NCBI GenBank assembly: GCA_020226215.1
Contig: CM035229.1
Location: 81,919,343 to 81,983,342, forward strand
From: Sindora glabra
Taxonomy: Eukaryota > Streptophyta > Magnoliopsida > Fabales > Fabaceae
Direction: 5' to 3'
Length of the DNA: 64,000 nucleotides
The notes under the pieces: model-generated
What the model saw: only the letters and a program-made list of their open reading frames with translations
The model's database searches: none
Told to the model about the DNA's origin: nothing
Program-made: the position numbers and the translations under genes
In this document: positions 27,301 through 41,626 of the stretch, one piece after another
Layout: each line of letters begins with the position of its first letter
Numbering within the stretch: position 1 is the first letter of the stretch

Positions 27301-28463
27301 GAAATGAAATTGTTAGTTTCCTTGATCTCTTCCTCTTAGTGGTTTATTGAAAGTGCTTCTTAGATAAGTTGGAGTTAAGAAAGATTTGCTTCTTTCACTC
27401 AAACAAGCATTAGGAGGAAGCATTCCTTCTACACTACGTGTAAAAGTGGATTATTCTGATTTTTCTACTTCTTAATTCTAGGTTATGCTTTCATTTCCTT
27501 TCTTTCTTTTACTCTAATTTCACTTAAAATGTTTAGTCTACTACCTCTGAATAAGTGGTGGTTTTAGTAACATGAGTCACATTAAAACAAAAACCTCATA
27601 ATCTATGTATAAATCTTTCCATTTTAACCTTTTCAATGGGAATTTGATAACCTATATATTCAAGATAAATAGGTAAAATATGCATTATATTCAATGATAG
27701 AGAGACCTCCTTGTTTCAAATATCAAACTCCTTTACTCTTTCTTTTTATAATAAATGGCATAAAATAATTAATAAAACTTTCTTAAAAGGTTGCCAAGGT
27801 CAAAGTGGTAAATTTGTCATCTTTGTTCTTTATGGCACTAAAAAACTAATAATGTGCTTCATCTTTTAATCGATGTCCTGCCAATTTAATTATTATCTAC
27901 TCAAAACATGTGAGCATTCTCCCATATCCTTCAATTTAAGCAAAAAACTGGTATAAATCTACAATTGGGTCTAAACCAATAAAATGAGATAGCTTTAATT
28001 TATTAAATTTATGAATAATATATAGATCATATTATCCACATTCTCCTTGGGAGGGGTTTGCTCCCTTTTTCAGTCTCCTTTCTATTGCCTAAAAACTATA
28101 GTCCATAAAGGAACATTTTAATCATAGTCTTCCTTATGTTGGCTACTTTGAACCTAAGAACCTTTAAATGACTTTTCATTATTGGAATTGTTAGCTTGAT
28201 AACTACCTAAGTCTACCATTTTTCTTGTTTCACAAATTTTTCCAACATTTAGTTGAGAACATAAATTAACTACAAATAACCTATAATGATAACTCCACCA
28301 TCACATCTTTAGGCATTTTAAAGTCCATCAAAATTGTATTAGTGATATATAATCCTTAGTGTGCACATACCATTAATACAATTTCGACCAATATTTATTT
28401 AGATAGCAAGTAAATATAATCTATTTATCCTATGTTAAGGTCTTGCTTCTCACTAAATACTCC
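24383..28463. other. AT-rich DNA without a supported gene (left arm)
   Basis: Both strands were read. No coding exon, RNA gene or delimited mobile element was recognised. The step in arm identity lies at 25168. Confidence 0.4.
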
Positions 28464-28543
28464 TAAACTATGCTTTAGTGCTAACTTGGTCAGGACCTTT
28501 CTGTAAACTATGCTTTAGTGCTAACTTGGTCAGGACCTTTTTG
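28464..28543. repeat. Two-copy tandem repeat, period 40 bp (left arm)
   Basis: TAAACTATGCTTTAGTGCTA...CAGGACCTTT is repeated almost exactly at 28464-28503 and 28504-28543. Mirrored at about 32774-32850. Confidence 0.9.
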
Positions 28544-28584
28544 AGTTGTAATCAATGTAAAATCCATTAATCTTATTTTTACTA

Positions 28585-28965
28585 GTCTAACCTAGATTTA
28601 TTACTTAGCATCAACACTTGATTTACTAATAATACAAGAGAATTTACATAAAAGACCAAATATTTGCAATTAGTTATATTTATTTAAAACTATTATGGTA
28701 AGGAAGTTAAACTTACTTATTTGCCCTAATGATTTAGGATTAAGTAACCTAACTAACCTTAATATAAAAAAGTACTCCTACTATTCCAAAACCATTACAC
28801 ATTACAAGGTCTAAGAAAGTATTCCTATATACAAACAAAATGATTTTCTATTACCTTATTCAAAATGAGCTCTATCAAATCTACTTATACTGTGATAGTG
28901 ATAGAGGGATAGTTGCAACAACATTTGCAAAATTAAATAAACTAGTTGTTAAACTTATACATTCC
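28585..28965. repeat. Dispersed repeat, copy 2 (left arm)
   Basis: Related to 14025-14400 in the same orientation: it shares TTTACATAAAAGA, TGGTAAGGAAGTTAAACTT and ATTACACATT.CAAGG, and continues with TTATTCAAAATGAGCTCT. Mirrored at about 32350-32730. Confidence 0.6.
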
Positions 28966-31900
28966 ACGGGTTATAAATTTTCTTCCATCTTAATTAAATA
29001 CATATTTGTATAAATATTTTTTATATTAAAAATGTTATACTATATTCTATCATATTTATTATATAAATATATATTTAATTTTTAAATTTTTTTTTAATTT
29101 ATAGATTACTTTTTATGAATAAAAGCATACAAAATCAATCTTGTCACCAAGTATAGTATTCTTTATAAGTTTTCTACAATTTGCATCCATTGTTAAATGA
29201 AAAAAGTTTCAATCTAAAAGGAAGTCTAATGGAGAGTAAATGAAAATTAAATAACTCAGAACTTATCTTATTCTTCTCCTATTATTTGTAAATCACACTT
29301 AAAGAAGAAATTTATTTTAAAAAGTTCCTCCTAATATATAAAATTGGTATATATACTATTAAAGAATTCCTATTTTATAAAAAATTATACATGATGAAAA
29401 ATAACTATTATTTTAAATCACATAAATCATACTTAATAGAAAATTGATCTCAAGAAAAAGGTTGTTATAAATTCCTAAAGGAGAAGTCATATTCAAATTC
29501 ATTAAAAATTTTAAATATTTCTTTTATGTTGATAAATTGAGCATTTTAAAATTTTAAATATAGTATTTATTCATAACTTGATATAATCAAGTATAACTTA
29601 GTTGAAATATAAGAGTGTTGTAGATATAACATGTTGTATAATAAAAACATAAAAATGAAGGTATAGCAATGAACATAGAGGAAAAAACATAACATAACAT
29701 GATGTAGGTATAACTTTTTTTTCCTTTGGTAACATACTAATAGCTTTGCTTCTAAGAGGAAAAAAATTTCAATGATAATAGAGCCAACAAAAGAATAGAA
29801 AAATGCATGTTAAATATTAAACACATCGAGTAAAATTCATGCTAAAAGTTTGTTTTGAAACTTTTGTTCAAATCTATGCACATGAAGCTTAAAATAACTA
29901 TTAAATTTGAACCTTGATATTTAAAAAAAAACCTATAAAATAAAAAATGAAACATATTCTTGATTAATTGAGAATACTTTTGTTAAAAAATTGAAATTTA
30001 ATTTATTTTGTAATTAAATTAAATAAAAAGAAATTAAAATATTAACAGATTATATATAAAACTTTGACAATTTTCAAATTGATTGTAATAAAGTTAAGAT
30101 AGAATATAATACTTGAAAATTGATATTAAGAAAATATTTTCAAAGTTTTAATAAACATATTTGATTTTATTTTTTATAATCTTATTAAAATAGAATAGAA
30201 ATTAATTAATTTAATTTATATTTCGTATATTAAAGTTTTAACTAATCTAATGTATTTTCTATATTAAAATTTTAAAATAATTTATATTAAAGTTTTAACT
30301 AATCTAATGAATTTTAAAATAAAATTAAAATTTATCAAGTTTTACTTATACTATTTAGTAATATTTGCATCTCAAGTATAAATAGTATGAATGAACTTGA
30401 AAAAAAATGCAATAAAAGAGATAAAAGAAAGAGAAATAGTGCATCCACCATAAAATTTGGACAAAATTTTAATTAATGTATATTTATTTGAAACATATCA
30501 CTTGAAAATTGGTATAAATATTGAAAAATTTTAAATAAATAATTTTAATTTTTAAATATTCTTATTAAAAATAAATGTATAAGTTATTCATTCAATTATT
30601 AATTTTTATATTAAAATTTTAACTTCTTTAAAAAATTTATAATATAATAAATATAATATATATTATAATATTATAAATTTTTTAAAAAAGTTAAAATTTT
30701 AATATAAAAATTAATAATTGAATGAATAACTTATACATTTTATTTTTAATAAGAATATTTAAAAATTAAAATTATTTATTTAAAATTTTTCAATATTTTA
30801 TACCAATTTTCAAGTGATATGTTTCAAATAAATATACATTAATTAAAATTTTGTCCAAATTTTATGGTGGATGCACTATTTCTCTTTCTTTTATCTCTTT
30901 TATTGCATTTTTTTCAAGTTCATTCATACTATTTATACTTGAGATGCAAATATTACTAAATAGTATAAGTAAAACTTGATAAATTTTAATTTTATTTTAA
31001 AATTCATTAGATTAGTTAAAACTTTAATATAAATTATTTTAAAATTTTAATATAGAAAATACATTAGATTAGTTAAAACTTTAATATACGAAATATAAAT
31101 TAAATTAATTAATTTCTATTCTATTTTAATAAGATTATATAAAAATAAAATCAAATATGTTTATTAAAACTTTGAAAATATTTTCTTAATATCAATTTTC
31201 AAGTATTATATTCTATCTTAACTTTATTACAATCAATTTGAAAATTGTCAAAGTTTTATATATAATCTGTTAATATTTTAATTTCTTTTTATTTAATTTA
31301 ATTACAAAATAAATTAAATTTCAATTTTTTAACAAAAGTATTCTCAATTAATCAAGAATATGTTTCATTTTTTATTTTATAGGTTTTTTTTTAAATATCA
31401 AGGTTCAAATTTAATAGTTATTTTAAGCTTCATGTGCATAGATTTGAACAAAAGTTTCAAAACAAACTTTTAGCATGAATTTTACTCGATGTGTTTAATA
31501 TTTAACATGCATTTTTCTATTCTTTTGTTGGCTCTATTATCATTGAAATTTTTTTCCTCTTAGAAGCAAAGCTATTAGTATGTTACCAAAGGAAAAAAAA
31601 GTTATACCTACATCATGTTATGTTATGTTTTTTCCTCTATGTTCATTGCTATACCTTCATTTTTATGTTTTTATTATACAACATGTTATATCTACAACAC
31701 TCTTATATTTCAACTAAGTTATACTTGATTATATCAAGTTATGAATAAATACTATATTTAAAATTTTAAAATGCTCAATTTATCAACATAAAAGAAATAT
31801 TTAAAATTTTTAATGAATTTGAATATGACTTCTCCTTTAGGAATTTATAACAACCTTTTTCTTGAGATCAATTTTTCTATTAAGTATGATTTATGTGATT

Positions 31901-32349
31901 TAAAATAATAGTTATTTTTCATCATGTATAATTTTTTATAAAATAGGAATTCTTTAATAGTATATATACCAATTTTATATATTAGGAGGAACTTTTTAAA
32001 ATAAATTTCTTCTTTAAGTGTGATTTACAAATAATAGGAGAAGAATAAGATAAGTTCTGAGTTATTTAATTTTCATTTACTCTCCATTAGACTTCCTTTT
32101 AGATTGAAACTTTTTTCATTTAACAATGGATGCAAATTGTAGAAAACTTATAAAGAATACTATACTTGGTGACAAGATTGATTTTGTATGCTTTTATTCA
32201 TAAAAAGTAATCTATAAATTAAAAAAAATTTAAAAATTAAATATATATATTTATATAATAAATATGATAGAATATAGTATAACATTTTTAATATAAAAAA
32301 TATTTATACAAATATGTATTTAATTAAGATGGAAGAAAATTTATAACCC
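28966..32349. other. AT-rich DNA around the palindrome centre
   Basis: No gene is supported on either side of the centre. The sequence is almost entirely A/T runs, with every motif on the left repeated in reverse on the right. Confidence 0.5.
30560..30750. repeat. Palindrome centre, AT-only inverted sequence
   Basis: The arms meet at about 30656/30657 with no unique spacer. The central 20-30 bp is an imperfect A/T palindrome (AATATAATAAATATAATATA...). Small mismatches and single-base A/T indels occur here (AACTTCTTTAA against AACTTTTTTAA, for example). A sequence with this symmetry could form a hairpin or cruciform. Confidence 0.9.
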
Positions 32350-32853
32350 GTGGAATGTATAAGTTTAACAACTAGTTTATTTAATTTTGCAAATGTTGTT
32401 GCAACTATCCCTCTATCACTATCACAGTATAAGTAGATTTGATAGAGCTCATTTTGAATAAGGTAATAGAAAATCATTTTGTTTGTATATAGGAATACTT
32501 TCTTAGACCTTGTAATGTGTAATGGTTTTGGAATAGTAGGAGTACTTTTTTATATTAAGGTTAGTTAGGTTACTTAATCCTAAATCATTAGGGCAAATAA
32601 GTAAGTTTAACTTCCTTACCATAATAGTTTTAAATAAATATAACTAATTGCAAATATTTGGTCTTTTATGTAAATTCTCTTGTATTATTAGTAAATCAAG
32701 TGTTGATGCTAAGTAATAAATCTAGGTTAGACTAGTAAAAATAAGATTAATGGATTTTACATTGATTACAACTCAAAAAGGTCCTGACCAAGTTAGCACT
32801 AAAGCATAGTTTACAGAAAGGTCCTGACCAAGTTAGCACTAAAGCATAGTTTA
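32350..32853. repeat. Mirror of dispersed repeat copy 2 and of the 2x40 bp repeat (right arm)
   Basis: Reverse complement of 28464-28965. The two 40 bp units (GGTCCTGACCAAGTTAGCAC...) lie at about 32774-32850. Confidence 0.85.
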
Positions 32854-35800
32854 GGAGTATTTAGTGAGAAGCAAGACCTTAACATAGGATAAATAGATTA
32901 TATTTACTTGCTATCTAAATAAATATTGGTCGAAATTGTATTAATGGTATGTGCACACTAAGGATTATATATCACTAATACAATTTTGATGGACTTTAAA
33001 ATGCCTAAAGATGTGATGGTGGAGTTATCATTATAGGTTATTTGTAGTTAATTTATGTTCTCAACTAAATGTTGGAAAAATTTGTGAAACAAGAAAAATG
33101 GTAGACTTAGGTAGTTATCAAGCTAACAATTCCAATAATGAAAAGTCATTTAAAGGTTCTTAGGTTCAAAGTAGCCAACATAAGGAAGACTATGATTAAA
33201 ATGTTCCTTTATGGACTATAGTTTTTAGGCAATAGAAAGGAGACTGAAAAAGGGAGCAAACCCCTCCCAAGGAGAATGTGGATAATATGATCTATATATT
33301 ATTCATAAATTTAATAAATTAAAGCTATCTCATTTTATTGGTTTAGACCCAATTGTAGATTTATACCAGTTTTTTGCTTAAATTGAAGGATATGGGAGAA
33401 TGCTCACATGTTTTGAGTAGATAATAATTAAATTGGCAGGACATCGATTAAAAGATGAAGCACATTATTAGTTTTTTAGTGCCATAAAGAACAAAGATGA
33501 CAAATTTACCACTTTTGACCTTGGCAACCTTTTAAGAAAGTTTTATTAATTATTTTATGCCATTTATTATAAAAAGAAAGAGTAAAGGAGTTTGATATTT
33601 GAAACAAGGAGGTCTCTCTATCATTGAATATAATGCATATTTTACCTATTTATCTTGAATATATAGGTTATCAAATTCCCATTGAAAAGGTTAAAATGGA
33701 AAGATTTATACATAGATTATGAGGTTTTTGTTTTAATGTGACTCATGTTACTAAAACCACCACTTATTCAGAGGTAGTAGACTAAACATTTTAAGTGAAA
33801 TTAGAGTAAAAGAAAGAAAGGAAATGAAAGCATAACCTAGAATTAAGAAGTAGAAAAATCAGAATAATCCACTTTTACACGTAGTGTAGAAGGAATGCTT
33901 CCTCCTAATGCTTGTTTGAGTGAAAGAAGCAAATCTTTCTTAACTCCAACTTATCTAAGAAGCACTTTCAATAAACCACTAAGAGGAAGAGATCAAGGAA
34001 ACTAACAATTTCATTTCAATGCCTTTATTAGAGCTACTCATCAATCGAGTGTAAATGGTTTGTGCAATCCCAATAATCTAATCGATGAAAACTATAAGGC
34101 AATTATTTTTGCTTGATGATAACTGACCACAATGCATGAACTAAATTAATCAATAAATACATTATTGGTTGAGTGTTTGGGTTCTGATAGGTTACTTTCT
34201 ACACAACACTTCCTTTTGCTAATAACATATATAAAAACAAAATGAATACCTGTAGTATCCAACTTTTGCAAGGACTCTTTGGGAAGGTCTTAATTTTGTC
34301 TTTTGCAACACCCTTACCGTTTTATAATAGTTGTAAAAATAAAATTATGCAAATTGTTAATTTTAAAGTATTAAAATATCTCAAGTATTGTGGAACTATT
34401 TATGATTGAAATGACTTTTAGAAAACTAACTTTAAAATGATCATTCCTTTGTTTCTCCAATTTAGGTAATTAAAATATTAATCCAAAAAGTACAATAAGT
34501 TAAGAAATTGTTAAAACTTTATTAATTTATAAACAAATTGACTATTTATAGAAATACAAAAGAGCACAAAATTATAAAAACACAACTACATACATCAAAC
34601 AAAAATACAAAAAAATGTAGAAGCATAATTAAAAAAAATCCAAACACAAGAATTAATACAAAATTAAAAGCATAAAATGAAAATAAGCATAAAGTAAGAG
34701 ATAGTATGCAAAAACAAAAGTTTCGAAGCTCTACTAAGGTTTTTTATTTAAATTAAAACTTGCCTTAAATGAGGGAATGAAGGATCAAAAGTTAGTTTAA
34801 TACCTAAGGGAATAAGCAAAATAGCATTATTCTTAGTAAGTTATTTGAATTTTAGTTAAGTTCAGTTAAAGTTAGGTTAAACCTTCCCCAACTAATAACT
34901 AACAAACTCCCTATTTTCTTATTTCATATTTGTTTGACACATTATAATAAACCACCATTCATTATTAAAGTTTGGTTTAGTTTAGTTTGTTGTTAACAGA
35001 TGAGGTAATTTTGTCTAATCTTAACCTTTGTAAGCTTTAAAAAGGGACAACAACAAGATACATGCAGTTTCCAAGGAAAATCACCTAAATATGGTCCGTT
35101 AGGATATGAAATAAGGGAATGCCTTGAAAATCTCTTAAGTTATAAGGTAGCTTACCCTGCTCCTCAACAAAGTGTACCATTGGCATAAACTACAACTCTA
35201 GTTAGATTCTAAGCAAATTTGGGATACATGCACAAAAATGATTAAAGTATTTTTTGTTTAAGATAATGCCAAATAGTCAATCTTTAAAAATTATCTTTGA
35301 TAAGTCCCTTTTGAGTTTAATTATCTTTTCATTATTTTTTAACCCATTAACATATTTTTTAATGAAAAATAAATATCTTTATCTAACTTCAAAAATTAGT
35401 AGAGCAGTTAAAATCTTTATAAGATAGGTTTATGAATAAGTGTGAAAGTATACATAAATGTGTGTATATATGTGTAAAAATATTATCAACTTCAATTCCA
35501 AGGTTATATTAAAGAAAAATAAATATAAAAAATAAAAAAATGATGAAAAGAAAAAAATTAAGATAAAAATAATTATGAAAAAGAAAAAAAAGAAATTAAT
35601 ATATATTTGAAACTAAAATTTTGGTTGTTATATTGAAGTTGTAATGGTTTAAAAATTTTCCATATGCATATATTTCAAATGATCTATTAATTTCTTTGAT
35701 TTTGACCTTTTCATATCATCATTTTTCATTCCCTTTTTAGTCCTATTACAACCTTCAATATAATCCTTTTAATTTATATTATGCATATGATTTCAATAGT

Positions 35801-36932
35801 AGAGAATAGATGATAAGCAAGCATATCGTAAGGCATTTTCATGGAATAAATTTGAGTAAAACACCAATTTAAAACATTTAAGAGATGGAGAGTGAAATTA
35901 TAAAAGTCTACTAATTTAATTTGACATTTTTGAATGACATTGCTATATTGATTAATTTTGAGTTTTTCAAATTTTTTGTTTATAATGTGTTATGATTCTT
36001 GATAGCTTCGCTTGTCCTTTTCCTTATAAATTTTGTAATTTGAAAGTCTTTAAAAGATTAGTTTTTTGTTTTCAATAAGTTGTGCTTTACAAAAGAGTCT
36101 TAAATAAAATTGTTTACCTGAGAATGTGCAAAAGTTAAGTGTGAGAGAATTTGATATACAAGATATTATCTATATTATTTCCTCCTATTTATGCCTTTTA
36201 GAGTATTACATGTGCTTAATTTTATGAAATTCATCTTGTTTTATGATTAGGTTATGATTTTGTAAGATTATTAGATTATTCAGTTAATGCTACAGTTTTA
36301 TACTATTTTAGCTTTCTAATTATAACTTAAGTTTTAGAGGGCCAAATTGAGTGATCTTCATAGCATTGGAAATTTAAGAAGAATCTCTAAAATTTTCATA
36401 TTTTAAATGAAACAATTTAAAAATTTGATAGGTCAAATTTAATCATGAAGATGAAGCAATGTTTTTATCTAGTATGACCTATTCATAGTTTTCAGGTCAT
36501 ATCTAAAGTTCTAACAATCCAATTGAGATGAAACTTATGCCTAAAGTTAGCTTATATTCATTCAAACAATTTTGTGTTTGGATATTAGTGAAATTATATT
36601 TTTTTGGTAGTCAAACATAAGCTAGAAGTTAACTTACAAAAATTTACTATTATAAACACTATTAGTAATTTAGTTTATAAATTAGGTTATAAGCTTTCAA
36701 ATTAAGTAAGGAGTCAAAACTCATTTAACCGTGACTAGTGTAGAACCCATTTTCACAACCTAAAGTTAACTTTAAGTTAATTCTAGAAACCATATATTTT
36801 ATGAATAGTTTTAAATTATTTACATTTAGAGTTTTATTATAGCAAATTCATAAATATTAACAATGCCTAATACATTTCTGACTATTCATAATCAAAGGCT
36901 ATGGTTTCCTACATGACTTTTAAAGAGATTTT
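32854..36932. other. AT-rich DNA without a supported gene (right arm)
   Basis: Reverse complement of 24383-28463. Nothing beyond the mirrored sequence was recognised. Confidence 0.4.
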
Positions 36933-39900
36933 TGTAAGAATTTTTAGTATTTAACATGATCTTCATATCAAACTTAAAACTATAAATTTTGATGAACTAA
37001 AAGTAAAAGGAAAATTAGAATTATGTACTTTTTTATTTACTTCAATAATCTTTTGAAAAATTTATCAGTATAAAAGTGGCTATTAAAATGTTTAGTTCTT
37101 CCCCTCCTTTACATTCAATAGTGCATAACAACTTCAATGGGACAAATTATTAATAATCTCATGTATAGAAAGGAAATATAACCTTATATTAATAAACCCT
37201 CATTGAGTCCACCCATTGATAAATCACATTAATAATTACAAGAAATAAAATAAAATTTATTCCTTATGTGATTAATCAAAATAATTTATTTCTTAAGTTT
37301 TTGAAACTTCAATATTGATATTCATGATAATAATACCAAACTTTCTTTTTAAAATTATTCTGACAATAAGATATTTAATATTTTTTGTAGCATACAAATA
37401 ATAGCAATTACTAATTTATACAATATACTTTAATAAATATTTCAAGATAACAAACAAAGTTATCTAACTTGTCAATTATAAGCCCACAACATATTGCAAT
37501 TTATAAAAAGTAAAGAGAAAATAATTAAATTTTACTTAATACTTCTTAAAATTAATACATTAATCATTTAAATTATAGAAAAATATCAAGTTTATAATAT
37601 ACGATCAACATTATCATTAATGACAAGCTTCCCTTAAGATAAAATCATTTCAAGGTATATAAACAATTAAAGATAATATAATTCTCATAAATTTTGTTAA
37701 TTTCACACTTGTTGTAAAATATTTCCTTAATAAGTAAGATCTTTAAATTATGCTTAATGTATCAAACATATCCTAAAAAGATACTCTCAAATTTTCTAAA
37801 TTCATTATTTAACTTATCAAATTTTGATATTAAAACACCCACTAGAATATTAACGAGGACTTAAAACAAAAGTGTAATATTATCTAAATGAGGCAAATAT
37901 GAACATAAAAAAAAACTTAATTTTATATTCCTTTAAAGGTATGAATATTAACAAGTGAAAGTAATTACTATCAAAACTAAGATAATATTTAAATGATATA
38001 TTAATTCATCATAGAATCATTAGTACCTAATATAAAATTATTATATCTTATAATATTTTATATTATAGTTTAAAACTTAAAAAGTTGATCAAAAGTGCCA
38101 AACTTATTATACCTTTAATACATATTTCAAAATATATTAATTATTCTTAAGTACATCATTGTGTTAAAAATTATAAAATATGATAAGGAATATATATATA
38201 ATTAAAAAATTGACAAAATGCTCATAAAATTTATAACTACATATGAGCATACTTAATCATTTTATGATCATCAAATATATATATATGAAACTTTGAAATA
38301 GAACTTTTTAATTATACTATGATATTATAACTTTAAAATTATAACAATAATATTAGAGAATAATATCAACATTTAATATAAATGATTATATTTAATATCA
38401 TAATACTTCCACTAATGATAAAATTTTTTAATAATTATTTTAGAATAATTTAACTTTAATTAATAAAAGTATCACTTATTAGAAATAAATGAATTACTTG
38501 TCAAATTTTATTATAGACATCATGGAAGAATTTTTAATATATAAAAATATTAAGCACATATTAAAATGTAAGCTTAGAGTGCTCATTATTTCTTTATATG
38601 AATTCTCCGATTAAAATTTTTATTAAGAAATTCATGAATTGATATAAAAAATGAAATAGTTTATATTTCTTTAAACCTTTATGGGCAATATTCATAAATG
38701 ATTAGCAAAATTAATTATAAAATTAGAAAAAATAATTTCAAAATATAATTGATAAATTATACAAGATTTCAAGTATAAAATTGTATAATCTTTTATGGGT
38801 AAAATGTTTCACATATATAAGAACTCCCATATAATCAATAAATATTATAAATAATAAAATTTTATTTAATATTAAAAAATAATAATTATTTAATTTTCAT
38901 ATTATTCCAATAAAAATATAAATTCCATAAAATCACCAATAATTTGCTATAACAACATACCTTACAAATTATGAAATTAACAAAATTGGAACAAAATTAT
39001 TTTTTTAATAATATATACGCATAATAATAAATTATTTTATAAATGATAAATTTCATATTCTAATGGAATTTATATCAAAAGTATTTAAAATTTAAATCAT
39101 AATTATTTTTTTAAATAAATAAAGTCAAAATTTATTGATGGAAGTTGGATTACTATTTAAATAAAATGTGCTATCATTACATAATCATTGTTTCACACAT
39201 GAAAAATAAATAGTAATAAGTATTATAATATTAGGACTTTAGATGTATCATTACCAACTCTCTTATTGGTAAAAAATATAGAATATTTTAAAATTCCCAA
39301 TAACAAGTTGGTTAGATAATAAATAAATTTTCAATAAGAAAAGCAAATGCAGCACTTGTGGATAGAAAGATCACCTTTCTTAGGAGAAATAAAATATCTC
39401 ACACCTATGGTAAATAGATTTTTAATACATGAAATTATCCAAAAAAATTATATTTTACTTAATTAATTCATACAATAACCCCTATAGGTAAGTTATAGTA
39501 TAAATTAATTAAGATAATGAAAACATTCTATAAAATTTAATAGAAATATATTAGTTTAATGAATGGTTACTATAATGATGAATATTTATTAACGTTAAAT
39601 AAATTCCTATGAGATAGCCTATGACAAATTATCATATCCCAAAAATACTTTAAGAAGATTCTACTGGATCAATAAGTAATCTACTATGATGATAGATACT
39701 TACATTATTAATAAAATCTTATACGATAACCAATAGAACATAATCAAGTATCATATCTTAAAAAAAATAACAAGAATGTATTAGTTAAGTAAGTAAGCTA
39801 CTATGCTAATAATTACTCACTTCATCAATAAATTTCTATGAGATAAATAATTATTTATAATTAATTATTATTTTCATCTCCACTCTAAACATGCATGTTT

Positions 39901-41215
39901 CCTAAGAAATAAAACAATTTCAACTGTTTCAATTATTATATAAGTAATTAATTATGGCCAATATTATAGAGTAAACTGATAAGCCAATTCTACATGCATC
40001 ATCTTATGAATGTACTTTAGTATGTAATTTCATAAAGCATACACATCATGTATAAATTAAAATAAATTGACAATATCCATAAAAATAGTAAATTACATAG
40101 TAGAAATATTTGGAATTTTCCTTAACTCCATATCAATGGTTGAATTTGATAATCTCATTATCTCCAAATTTCATAACCAAGAAATATATTAAAAAAATAA
40201 AACAAATTCCATTAGTATATATAATAATAAATCACACAAGTAATTATATATCATATAACCAATAATAAATTAAACTTAATCAATAAAAATACAATCTCAA
40301 TAAAAATACAATCATAAAACAAATATACTTAAGATGGAATAACATCTTATAGGTAAAATGTCTTTTACAACATATTGAAAATTATATAATTATTTTGATA
40401 ATTTTCAAAATCATAAACATCATGCATAACTTAAAAGTTTCCAATATTTTAGCAACACTAATAGAAGAATTGTGTAAAAATAACTTTTAGTCATTGCTTA
40501 ACATCTTAAGCTTCTATTACATGAAAGATTTAGTATTCAACCTAAGATAGAGAAAAAGTAAAGTTTGTATTTTCAATTTGACTTAATGCTTGCTTAAAAT
40601 TGAATCCAATCCCATAATTAGAACTTAAAGATTTATATTCATTCCAGTTAATACTAATGGGACTAAGTTTGGTTTATGTTCTATGCCCATGCCCTCTAAT
40701 CAAACTTTGATTACATCTTTAAACGGAACCATTAGTATATCCATAGATTTTATTTACACCATACTTATATTTAGCTAATTGACCTCTACTTTAATTGGGA
40801 TGTTAATTTAAAATAATTTATATTTTTTTAATGTACATTCTAATAAAAGTGTCATTGATATTTTTTTAAATTCATTGTATTAAAAAAAGATAAAATAAAT
40901 TTCATATTTCAAAATAATCCATCTCTACTAACAAAAAAAATTAAAAGTGGAATTAGTCAACTTGTTAAATAGTTATGTAATGACAAATGTTTAATTCCAT
41001 CTACTTAATTCTAAATAGGAAAAAACATTTTAAAATTATTCATTACAAAATATCCATCTTCATATAATTTTTTTCAAGATGTGTCTCATTCTCAAAACAC
41101 ATCAAAATAATTTCAATGTTTGTCATCAACTTTCAAAATATTAATAAATTCATACTAATTTAAATAGAGGAAAAACACATACACATAAAATCTAAAGCAC
41201 GAATAACATGCACAA

Positions 41216-41269
<54 letters not shown>

Positions 41270-41540
41270 AAATTATGATATATATAAAACATCAAACATA
41301 TATAATAATTATGATACATACAAAATGCTAAAAGATATATAAAATATATGTGTAGGAAAGTCAAAGCATATATATATATATATATATATATATGAAAATG
41401 ATGCCAAACATATACATTTAAAACATTGAAACATATAATAAACGTATAGTAAACGTCTGAACTTACATATATAGTATGAGACAAATTCATGTAATCCAAA
41501 ATAAGATTTCTTCTAATTTGTTAATATACAAAAATTGCTA

Positions 41541-41626
<86 letters not shown>

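Larger units (their letters stand above)
6933..30656 (+). repeat. Left arm of the giant palindrome
   Basis: The sequence from 6933 to the centre is repeated in reverse complement from 54575 back to 30657. Anchors confirm collinearity: the LysM exons (8100-10203 and 51308-53409), the outer duplication (7551 and 53956), LTR ends (24382 and 36933) and the Tourist-like end (16910 and 44575). Paired coordinates sum to 61313 at the centre and drift to about 61507 at the outer end, because the right arm carries about 190 bp of extra indels. DNA just outside 6933 is not repeated. Confidence 0.97.
25169..36146. repeat. Nearly substitution-free core of the palindrome
   Basis: Within about 5.5 kb of the centre on each side, the arms compared by eye in several blocks (25200-25600, 26000-26500, 27120-27790, 28400-29100, 29880-30000 on the left) show no substitution. 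Differences are indels in A/T homopolymers or TA tracts, for example near 27000 and 27790, plus about two mismatches close to the centre. The first clear substitution outward is 25168 (T) against 36147 (G, where the complement A is expected). Confidence 0.75.

Noticed and set aside
41155..41499. 114-codon open frame rich in Ile-Tyr
   Set aside because: It is produced by translating TA microsatellites.
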